DNA of 16,642 nucleotides from Methanosarcinaceae archaeon (GTDB lineage Archaea > Halobacteriota > Methanosarcinia > Methanosarcinales > Methanosarcinaceae), in NCBI GenBank assembly GCA_030655675.1, contig JAUSPM010000047.1, positions 1-16,642 on the forward strand. Reading direction: 5' to 3'. The notes below the pieces were generated by a model that worked only from the letters and a program-made list of their open reading frames with translations, had not been told where the DNA came from and searched no databases. The position numbers and the translations under genes were made by a program. Below, piece after piece: positions 6,748-12,751 of this stretch; the stretch's first letter is position 1, and each line of letters opens with the position of its first letter.

Positions 6748-7301
6748 ATCACATCCAGTGGTCGTGATTTACGCAGGTCTTTTTCAATGTCCTCAAATTC
6801 TCGCGTGTAACTCTCTGCGATTTCGCGCATCAGTCCGTTAACATCGTTTCCATTTATTCCGATATCGTGAAGATTTCCGTAAAAATCATGAGTGACATTG
6901 ATCCCGAAATGTATCTTTTGCGAGACAGCCGAAGTGCTGGCAATGGATACTGTGAGTTTCTTGTCATTAACGAACAGGTCATCACCCTCGCGCCTGACAC
7001 TGACCCCGCGTGCGATCAATATCTCTGAGACAATTGCTGTAAATAAACGCTGTCTTGCATAGACGAGTTTCATGTCGGTCGAGTCAAAATGCTCGATTAT
7101 GAAATGAAGCATGTCAGGAGATATTATGGATTCGTCAGCCTTCTTGTCCTCAAGGTCGATCATGTGCTCTATCTTCACATCACATGCGCCTCGAAAAGCA
7201 ATGATGGAATCATCCTGCACGTCTGCAATGTTGTATCCCCAAAGTGAAGATATCTGGCTGCCGTCGTAGTCCAGTACTTTATCAAAAATAATACATTTCA
7301 T
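6744..7301 (-). CDS. DUF366 family protein linked to deazaguanine genes
   Basis: A 185-residue protein starting MKCIIFDKVLDYDGSQISSLWGY, with IIAFRGACDVKIEHMIDLED, then a helical middle (VYARQRLFTAIVSEILIARG) and a C-terminal HFGINVTHDFYGNL segment. I recognise this as the DUF366 family, a mainly archaeal group repeatedly found beside queuosine/archaeosine precursor genes. Its reaction is not established to my knowledge; a role in preQ0 synthesis or handling is inferred from linkage. The ATG at 7301 has an excellent GGTGA ribosome binding site. Its stop overlaps the queE start (ATGA), so translation is probably coupled. Upstream lies the repeat-bounded GxxExxY gene, which separates it from queC. 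Confidence 0.82.
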   Translation of the reverse strand: MKCIIFDKVLDYDGSQISSLWGYNIADVQDDSIIAFRGACDVKIEHMIDLEDKKADESIISPDMLHFIIEHFDSTDMKLVYARQRLFTAIVSEILIARGVSVRREGDDLFVNDKKLTVSIASTSAVSQKIHFGINVTHDFYGNLHDIGINGNDVNGLMREIAESYTREFEDIEKDLRKSRPLDVI

Positions 7302-7345
7302 GAGTTATTCACCTAATTAATTTAAAATTAAACGCCTTCTGGAAA

Positions 7346-7384
7346 AATATTTTCACCGCAGAGGGCGCAGAGAACGCAGAGTTA
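7346..7384. repeat. CCGCAGAG-family direct repeat, copy at the 3' side of the GxxExxY gene
   Basis: The 39 bases from AATATTTTCACCGCAGAG onward match 7805-7843 at 37 positions. The core is three CGCAGAG units spaced by two variable bases (GG, AA), period nine. The last four bases run into the stop codon region of the GxxExxY gene, so the repeat abuts or slightly overlaps the coding end. Confidence 0.85.
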
Positions 7385-7765
7385 TTTGTCATAATTATTC
7401 ACTATCCTCTTTAATCCGTCTGTAAGTTTAAGTGTATTAAAATTAAACAATAGTCCAACTTGCGTATTTGTAATTTTTAAGTAGTTCAAAAGTTGTGCCT
7501 CATCCATTCGCGATAGTTCTTTAACTGCTTTACATTCAACAATCAAACAATTTTCAATATAAAAATCACAACGAAACCCAACTTCAAGAGCGATTTCTTC
7601 ATATTGGACTGGTAACGATTTTTCTCGCTCGTGAGATATTCCAAGTTTTGACAACTCGTAAGATAAAGCTGCTTGATATACAGACTCCAAAAATCCAGTC
7701 CCAAGATTACGATGAACTTTTATTGCACAACCAATAACTTTTTCTGTTAAATCATTTATTTCCAT
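7382..7765 (-). CDS. GxxExxY family protein (PD-(D/E)XK-like)
   Basis: A 127-residue protein with the defining G-F-L-E-S-V-Y motif (residues 24-30) after HRNLGTG. A nuclease-like D67 and E77-C-K79 follow (CDFYIENCLIVECKAV), then a C-terminal QLLNYLKITNTQVGLLFNFN. This is the GxxExxY family, with a PD-(D/E)XK-type core; biochemical function is not established, though a nuclease or nucleic-acid role is usually suspected. GGTG seven bases before the ATG supports the start. It sits between DUF366 and queC on the same strand but has no pathway link to them. Near-identical 39-base CCGCAGAG repeats on both sides indicate it arrived as a repeat-bounded cassette. Such repeats commonly accompany this family in my experience of genomes. 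Confidence 0.88.
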   Translation of the reverse strand: MEINDLTEKVIGCAIKVHRNLGTGFLESVYQAALSYELSKLGISHEREKSLPVQYEEIALEVGFRCDFYIENCLIVECKAVKELSRMDEAQLLNYLKITNTQVGLLFNFNTLKLTDGLKRIVNNYDK

Positions 7766-7804
7766 CTTTCTGCACCTGATTTGTCATTAAACACATTATA
7801 GAAT

Positions 7805-7883
7805 AATATTTTCACCGCAGAGGACGCAGAGATCGCAGAGTTACCCGTGCTTAAATCCTCTGCGCCCTCTGCGTTCTCTGCGG
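7805..7883. repeat. CCGCAGAG-family hairpin, upstream of the GxxExxY gene
   Basis: The left arm 7815-7840 and right arm 7858-7883 are 26 bases each and pair at every position except the two-base spacers between CGCAGAG units. The loop is 17 bases. The left part (7805-7843) is also a direct repeat of 7346-7384. Transcribed in either direction it would fold into a long imperfect hairpin between queC and GxxExxY. Nothing else is visible in 7766-7931. Confidence 0.88.
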
Positions 7884-7931
7884 TTAATTCTTTACTTGCT
7901 CACCTTTGAAATGTTCATAAATCAGCATAAA

Positions 7932-8627
7932 CTAATTCTTCAACCTAGCAAGAAGCGGGTCTTCCACACCTGCTTCAGCAAACCCGCGCGCCCGTCTTAC
8001 ACAACTCTCGCATACACCACAAGGGGCATCTGCGCCGTGATAACAACTCCAACTCCACTCAATTGGCGCGCCTGATCGCAGTGCTTCACGGACGATACCG
8101 TTTTTGTTAAATTCAATAAGGGGTGCCAGTACTTTTACACCATTCCGGGTGGAATATGATAAGCAATTGTTCATTGCCTGAACATACTCGAATGAGTTGT
8201 CAGGGAACGTTGCCGCTTCTTCGCCATTGAATCCCACGATCACATACTCACATCCAAGACTCTCAGCAAAACTCGCAGCAATGTTTATCATAACACCGTT
8301 GCGGTTTGGAACCCAAACGCTCTTTGCAGATTCCTTTGTGATCTCCGGATCAGCGCTATCCGATATCTCCTCAAGCGTTAGTTCAGGGACATCTACATCC
8401 CTGTTTACCAGTGATGTGTTTGTGATCTCTCCAAGCCAGTTGATAGTGATTACTTTATGTTCAATACCAAAATGGCTGCATATCACTTTTGAATACTCTA
8501 TCTCGCGCTGTGAAGAGCGTTGCCCGTAGTCGAATGTCAGGGCTAGTTCTATGTCCATCTGCTCTTTTGCAAGTGTTAATGCTGCGACTGAATCCAGACC
8601 GCTGCTGAGTAGTGATATTGCGCTCAT
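7932..8627 (-). CDS. queC: 7-cyano-7-deazaguanine synthase QueC
   Basis: From the ATG at 8627 the protein is 231 residues. The PP-loop ATP-pyrophosphatase motif SSGLDS is at 8-13, TFDYGQRSSQRE follows, and VPNRNG is near 107. The zinc site is C195, C203, C206 and C209 (WSWSCYHGADAPCGVCESC). QueC converts 7-carboxy-7-deazaguanine to preQ0 with ATP and ammonia; in archaea preQ0 is inserted into tRNA as the archaeosine precursor. A longer reading from 8732 adds 35 residues that do not look like the family N-terminus, and a TATA box (8674-8686) lies inside that stretch, so I prefer 8627. No clear ribosome binding site is visible. It heads the que cluster. Confidence 0.93.
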   Translation of the reverse strand: MSAISLLSSGLDSVAALTLAKEQMDIELALTFDYGQRSSQREIEYSKVICSHFGIEHKVITINWLGEITNTSLVNRDVDVPELTLEEISDSADPEITKESAKSVWVPNRNGVMINIAASFAESLGCEYVIVGFNGEEAATFPDNSFEYVQAMNNCLSYSTRNGVKVLAPLIEFNKNGIVREALRSGAPIEWSWSCYHGADAPCGVCESCVRRARGFAEAGVEDPLLARLKN

Positions 8628-8673
8628 ATTTACATCTTTTATGCTCTTGTAGTATTCTCGGAGTATTCTCTGG

Positions 8674-8686
8674 ATATTATTTAAAG
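8674..8686 (-). promoter_or_regulatory. TATA box for queC
   Basis: The minus strand reads CTTTAAATAATAT here. The predicted transcript start near 8654 leaves a leader of about 27 bases before the ATG at 8627, which argues against translation from the upstream ATG at 8732. A second TTTAAATC site near 8745-8752 could be an alternative promoter with a longer leader. Confidence 0.4.
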
Positions 8687-8788
8687 ATGGCGCGTTTTTG
8701 CAATTAACGGGCAAAACATGCACATCTGCCACACAAGGCGGGTGGATTTAAAGTAATTAAGAAAAACGGAAGTTGATTCATGTGCCAT

Positions 8789-8810
8789 CTTAGCAATATA
8801 ATATGCTAAG
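8789..8810 (+). promoter_or_regulatory. hsdR promoter: TATA box framed by a perfect dyad
   Basis: CTTAGCA (8789-8795) and TGCTAAG (8804-8810) are perfect seven-base inverted arms around the eight-base centre ATATAATA, which is itself the best TATA candidate. Transcription would start near 8826, 16 bases before the hsdR ATG at 8842. A protein bound to the dyad would block TBP. A second, imperfect dyad (TGCAATATAC at 8821-8830 with GTATATGCA at 8838-8846) overlaps the start codon. Confidence 0.5.
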
Positions 8811-8841
8811 TTATGAATGCTGCAATATACAGTATTAGTAT

Positions 8842-11592
8842 ATGCACAAAGAAATTGATGAAGCCATCACATCAATTGATGAAAAAGATACCAGAAAAAA
8901 GTACATTGATCCAGCCCTAAAACGAATAGGGTGGTTGGACAAGTATGTCAAAAAAGAAGTGAATTCTGTTAAGTCAGATTTTAATGCAAAGGAATTTGAG
9001 GAATTTGATGGCAATGTCGAAAAGGATGTTGATCGATTTGTTGATTATGTTTTGTTAGATGAAGATTATTCAGTTCTGGCGATTATTGAGGCGAAACGTT
9101 TCTCAAAGGATGAAGAATCCGGACGCATTCAAGCACGAACGTATTCTAAGGATATTGAAAAACAGGTGAATCGAAAGATTCCTATTTTTCTTACAAACGG
9201 GAGAGTCTGGCGCTTTATTGATGAGGATGAAAATGAGCGAAAGGTTAGCAATCCTTTCAGTCAGGAAGACCTCAGACGAAGGAGTGACCTTTACAATAAA
9301 AAACGAGATCCAAAGGATGTCAAAGTTAACTCTCGCATAGTGGACAGGATAAAAAGTCATCAAATTGTAATAAAATTAAGCGAACATTTTTCACAGGGGC
9401 ATCGCAAAGCACTTGTCCATATGGCTACCGGAACTGGTAAAACAAGAGTGGCAATGGCTATTATTGACCTTTTGATCAATGCCAATATGGTGCGCAATGT
9501 ATTATTTATCGCTGATAGGACGGCTCTTGTTGATCAGGCGAGAACGAATGGATTTGAAGAGTTTTTTACAGAACCCATTGCCGATCTACGCAGAGGGTTC
9601 ACGACAAGCAGCAGGCTTTATGTTTCTACTATCCAGACTTTGATACAGGGTGATCCAAGAAGACTGTTTGAGAAATTCAGCCCCGGATTTTTTGACCTTA
9701 TTGTGTTTGATGAAGCCCACAGGTCGATCTATGACAAACATAATTTGATAGCCGACCATTTTGATGCTATAAAAATAGGACTTACTGCAACTCCAAGGGA
9801 AAGTGAATCTAAAAATACCTATGATCTTTTTGGATGTGATTATGGGGAGCCAACTGTTGAGTATTCCTATGATGAGGCTGTTCGAGAGGGTGATCTGGTG
9901 CCATATACTGCGGAGATCATTGAGACAAAAGTGTTATCAGAGGGGATAAAAGGGTCAAAGTTGACAAAGCAGTTGAAAGATCAACTTAGAAGGCAGGAAG
10001 AAAACCCGGATATTGCTGAGTTTATGGGGTCACAGTTTGATAATGTCTTTATGGACGATATGACAAATGTGATTGTGATTCGTGAATTCATGGCGCAGTG
10101 TTACAAGTCTGATGAAGGTAAGCCCTGTAAAACTATTTTCTTCTGTGCAAGCCAGCGTCATGCTGATCATGTGAAAAAGGTATTTGGAGAACTGTTTCCA
10201 AACCTGAGCAGTGATGTTCAGGTGATTACATCTAAAATGTATCGGGCAAATGATGAGGTTAAGCGATTTCAAAAGGAGTCGCAGCCAAGAATTGCGCTTT
10301 CGGTTGGAATGCTGGATACGGGCATTGATGTTCCTGAATTATGCAATCTTGTTTTTGTTAAGCCGGTTTTTTCACATATCAGGTTTTGGCAGATGCTTGG
10401 CAGGGGTACAAGGAATTTTGAAGCGTGCAAGCATCCTGAGTGGTTGCCTGATATGGATAAAAAGGATTTCAGAATATTTGATTTTACGATTGGCGGGCAT
10501 TCAAATGTTAAGATTCATCAGATAAAGGCTTCCAGAGAGAAGGATCTTCAAGATGATGTTATTACAAAAATATTTAAGAATCGAGTCAAGTTGCTTGAGA
10601 AAGCACTTGATGTTAATCAGAAACAACTGATCTGTGGCAAAATTATGGAGCCGATCGATTCTTTGGATGAGAATTCATTTCTTGTGCGGGAGAGGATGCC
10701 AACAATTGAGAAGATCAAGGATAATTCGTTTGAGCTTGAGAAATATGTTAAGGATCTGATGAAAGACATTTCTCCGCTTATGATATTATGTGAGGGTGGC
10801 AATGCTCATGTTTCTTCGTTTATTCTGCAAACTGAAAAGTTGTTTTCTTTTGTGTTGGACCGCAATCTTGAAAAGATCGGGGGGATCAGGGATTATGTGG
10901 AGTATAGGGCACATAATATTTTACAAAAAGACAATCTGAGTGAGATCAAAAATAATAAGGATAAGATAACGAGGGTGCTACAAGCGGATTTCTGGGATGA
11001 CCTGACGTTTGATGATGTTGAGTTTCTGGTACGTGAAATTGCTCCGCTTATGAAGTATTATGAGCCTATGAAGAAAAATGTCATTCAGATAGACGCTCCT
11101 GACCTTGTTTTAAGCAGGGAAAGTTACGAGATGGAAGTGAAGGAAGATACTGAACTTAAAGATTTTTTGGACAGAAACCCACTGATTAGGAATATCAGGG
11201 ACGGCTTGGGGATTAGATCTTTTGAGTTAAAGAAGTTGGAAGGGCAATTAATTGCACTTCGACCTGAGATGACGATTGAGAATATTCAGAAATATAGGAA
11301 CACTGATTTTATTGTGTTCTTGAAAGAGATCATTGGTTTGGAGCAAAATCGTGATCCAAAGAGGTTAATTGAAAACAAGTTTGATGATTTCATCATCAAT
11401 AAGGGGGATTACAATTCCCGACAACTTGATTTCTTATTGCTTTTGAGGAAGGTATTTGCTGATAGGAAATATGTGGAACTTTCTGATTTTGCAAAAATGC
11501 CACTTGCCGATGAGCACCCGCGTGATTATTTCCAGATATCTGTTCTGGAATCGATTGTTGCGCAGTGTAATGAGATCAAGGTGTGCTGTTAA
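8842..11592 (+). CDS. hsdR: Type I restriction enzyme R subunit (HsdR), nuclease plus translocase
   Basis: The 916-residue protein has an N-terminal PD-(D/E)XK nuclease (D68, E83-A-K85) followed by the QxxxY motif (Q97-Y101) typical of type I R subunits. A superfamily 2 motor follows: Walker A ATGTGKT at 195-201, DEAH at 289-292, TATP at 314-317, and motif VI QMLGRGTR at 516-523. The C-terminal 350 residues would bind the methylase/specificity core. It translocates DNA and cleaves unmethylated DNA with HsdM and HsdS, encoded 1-3 kb downstream. All key residues are present. There is no ribosome binding site before the ATG; the leader appears short. The stop is followed by a dyad and a new promoter, so hsdR looks monocistronic. 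Confidence 0.95.
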   Translation: MHKEIDEAITSIDEKDTRKKYIDPALKRIGWLDKYVKKEVNSVKSDFNAKEFEEFDGNVEKDVDRFVDYVLLDEDYSVLAIIEAKRFSKDEESGRIQARTYSKDIEKQVNRKIPIFLTNGRVWRFIDEDENERKVSNPFSQEDLRRRSDLYNKKRDPKDVKVNSRIVDRIKSHQIVIKLSEHFSQGHRKALVHMATGTGKTRVAMAIIDLLINANMVRNVLFIADRTALVDQARTNGFEEFFTEPIADLRRGFTTSSRLYVSTIQTLIQGDPRRLFEKFSPGFFDLIVFDEAHRSIYDKHNLIADHFDAIKIGLTATPRESESKNTYDLFGCDYGEPTVEYSYDEAVREGDLVPYTAEIIETKVLSEGIKGSKLTKQLKDQLRRQEENPDIAEFMGSQFDNVFMDDMTNVIVIREFMAQCYKSDEGKPCKTIFFCASQRHADHVKKVFGELFPNLSSDVQVITSKMYRANDEVKRFQKESQPRIALSVGMLDTGIDVPELCNLVFVKPVFSHIRFWQMLGRGTRNFEACKHPEWLPDMDKKDFRIFDFTIGGHSNVKIHQIKASREKDLQDDVITKIFKNRVKLLEKALDVNQKQLICGKIMEPIDSLDENSFLVRERMPTIEKIKDNSFELEKYVKDLMKDISPLMILCEGGNAHVSSFILQTEKLFSFVLDRNLEKIGGIRDYVEYRAHNILQKDNLSEIKNNKDKITRVLQADFWDDLTFDDVEFLVREIAPLMKYYEPMKKNVIQIDAPDLVLSRESYEMEVKEDTELKDFLDRNPLIRNIRDGLGIRSFELKKLEGQLIALRPEMTIENIQKYRNTDFIVFLKEIIGLEQNRDPKRLIENKFDDFIINKGDYNSRQLDFLLLLRKVFADRKYVELSDFAKMPLADEHPRDYFQISVLESIVAQCNEIKVCC

Positions 11593-11618
11593 ATTCTTTG
11601 GCAAAGAATAAATATATG
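11593..11618 (+). promoter_or_regulatory. Dyad plus TATA box before the small protein/GNAT pair
   Basis: ATTCTTTG-G-CAAAGAAT (11593-11609) is a perfect inverted repeat with eight-base arms, starting just after the hsdR stop. It directly abuts AATAAATATATG (about 11607-11618), a good TATA box that would start a transcript near 11639, ahead of GGAG at 11649-11652. The dyad may be an operator or a short terminator for hsdR; its contact with the TATA box favours an operator. Confidence 0.45.
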
Positions 11619-11660
11619 TGTAACACCATAAGATAAACTATTACAACTGGAGAAATGGAT

Positions 11661-11810
11661 ATGGCAAAACCTATTGAACTTGGGCTTATTCTGGAGGGTG
11701 AAGACGCAAAACGATTCTGGGAGGATCGAAAGAACCCAAAGGTCACCAAAGAGCAGATAGAGATGTTTAAAGAAGCAAAACAGATCTACAAGACCTACTT
11801 TAAGCATTAA
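11661..11810 (+). CDS. Small 49-residue protein paired with a GNAT acetyltransferase (putative antitoxin-like)
   Basis: A 49-residue protein beginning MAKPIELGLILEGEDAKRFW and ending in a lysine-rich helix (EMFKEAKQIYKTYFKH). The opening KPIELGL-x-LEGEDA resembles a family of very small archaeal and bacterial proteins that I associate with neighbouring GNAT or toxin-like genes; that recollection is not a verified match. The start is chosen at 11661 because GGAG (11649-11652) is eight bases upstream; an in-frame ATG at 11655 is only two bases from it. The GNAT reading frame begins about 14 bases after its stop. Its size, charge and position ahead of a GNAT enzyme behind a dyad-containing promoter suggest the antitoxin half of a two-gene module, though it has no recognisable DNA-binding domain. 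Confidence 0.7.
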   Translation: MAKPIELGLILEGEDAKRFWEDRKNPKVTKEQIEMFKEAKQIYKTYFKH

Positions 11811-11824
11811 TCGGAGTTGTCCTA

Positions 11825-12343
11825 ATTCTTCAAGATATAACTAAAATTAAGCTCCTGAGCGAGAGCCATGAACTTGCAGATTTTCAATCCACAAATGCTG
11901 ATCTAAATGATTTTTTGAAAGACGATTCGTTAAGGGATCAGAAAAATCTGATAACAAAAACATATCTTTCCTTTTCAAATGAAGTTATCATTGGATATTT
12001 TTCGATGCTTGCTGACACTATCCAAGTCCAGGCGATCGATGGAAATGACGGGATTGACGGTTACCCTTATAAAAAATATCCATGCATCAAGATCGCGAGG
12101 CTTGCAGTTGATAAACGATTTGAACGAAAAGGAGTTGGACAAATTTCATTGTTAGCAGCCATCGGTCTGGCTTTATCTGTTACCGAGATCATCGGATGCC
12201 GTTACCTCACGGTAGATTCCAAACCCGAATCTGTTGGTTTTTATGAAAAATTTGGTTTTAAGATCGTTGATAAATATAGATCAAGTGATTATCCCAAGAT
12301 GTACCTTGATATGCATCTTTATGGTCAACCTGGGTCTACATAA
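11825..12343 (+). CDS. GNAT family N-acetyltransferase with uncertain, possibly non-canonical start
   Basis: The acetyl-CoA-binding core is clear: ARLAVDKRFERKGVGQISLLAA (with the R-x-x-G-x-G-type RKGVGQ), then YLTVDSKPESVGFYEKFGF. The first conventional start is TTG at 11915, giving 142 residues. However, the open frame continues upstream and reads LQDITKIKLLSESHELADF and then QSTNADLNDFLKDD, exactly the N-terminal pattern of this GNAT subgroup. GGAG at 11813-11816 is eight bases before an in-frame ATT at 11825, so I give 11825 (172 residues) as the likely extent. Either ATT is used or a normal start was lost. Members acetylate small molecules, proteins or, in toxin systems, aminoacyl-tRNA; the substrate here is unknown. 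Confidence 0.8.
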   Translation: MLQDITKIKLLSESHELADFQSTNADLNDFLKDDSLRDQKNLITKTYLSFSNEVIIGYFSMLADTIQVQAIDGNDGIDGYPYKKYPCIKIARLAVDKRFERKGVGQISLLAAIGLALSVTEIIGCRYLTVDSKPESVGFYEKFGFKIVDKYRSSDYPKMYLDMHLYGQPGST

Positions 12344-12356
12344 AATATTATATACC
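12344..12356 (+). promoter_or_regulatory. TATA box consistent with a leaderless transcript
   Basis: AATATTATATACC is centred near 12350, about 26 bases before the ATG at 12377. The predicted transcript start therefore coincides with the start codon. No purine-rich ribosome binding site precedes the ATG, which fits a leaderless mRNA for the RHH-hsdS-DinD-hsdM group. Confidence 0.45.
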
Positions 12357-12376
12357 ATCCTACCTTCTTATATCTC

Positions 12377-12751
12377 ATGGATTACAGATCAGTTTCAGCA
12401 AAGATGCCAGTGAACGAGGTTACTCTGTTCAAGTCATTCTGCGAAAAGAAAGGCGTCACTCCCGCATCACTCATCAGGGATTTGATCCTGCGAGAGATAG
12501 AAGTGCCGATACCGCACACGGTCGCAGGGAAAAATAAGATCACTTACGACAAAAGGACTGACCAGTTCATGTGGTCTGTTGAACTTGACAATGGCGAAGA
12601 AGTGAACGTTATGCAGAATATTTCACCTGCCTTTTTTGAGGAATTACAGAACATGATTTCCAGAGGTCTGGATGAGCGGGCTTCTTTTATTGGCAAGGTG
12701 GAGAAAGATTCCGTGCCAGTGCCAAGCGATATTTTGAGGGGAAAAAGATGA
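12377..12751 (+). CDS. Ribbon-helix-helix-like protein at the head of the hsdS operon
   Basis: A 124-residue protein whose N-terminus (SVSAKMPVNEVTLFKSFCEKKG, then VTPASLIRDLILREIE) has the strand-helix-helix spacing of ribbon-helix-helix DNA-binding proteins. The remaining 80 residues (KITYDKRTDQFMWSVELDNGEEV, then ISPAFFEELQNMISRGLDE) look like a small ligand- or protein-interaction domain I do not recognise. Its last four bases overlap the hsdS start (ATGA), so it is translated together with the specificity subunit. It could be a controller of the modification genes, binding its own promoter or the dyad before hsdR; that is inference. Alternatively it may be an antitoxin-type regulator serving the upstream GNAT. 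No clear orthologue function is known to me. Confidence 0.68.
   Translation: MDYRSVSAKMPVNEVTLFKSFCEKKGVTPASLIRDLILREIEVPIPHTVAGKNKITYDKRTDQFMWSVELDNGEEVNVMQNISPAFFEELQNMISRGLDERASFIGKVEKDSVPVPSDILRGKR

Noticed and set aside
7346..7883. CRISPR array from the CGCAGAG repeats
   Set aside because: The units are nine bases with two-base spacers and are arranged as hairpin arms. There are no 25-40-base repeats with unique spacers and no cas genes.
8628..8732. N-terminal extension of QueC from the ATG at 8732
   Set aside because: The extra residues do not resemble QueC and a TATA box lies within them. The 231-residue form fits the family length.
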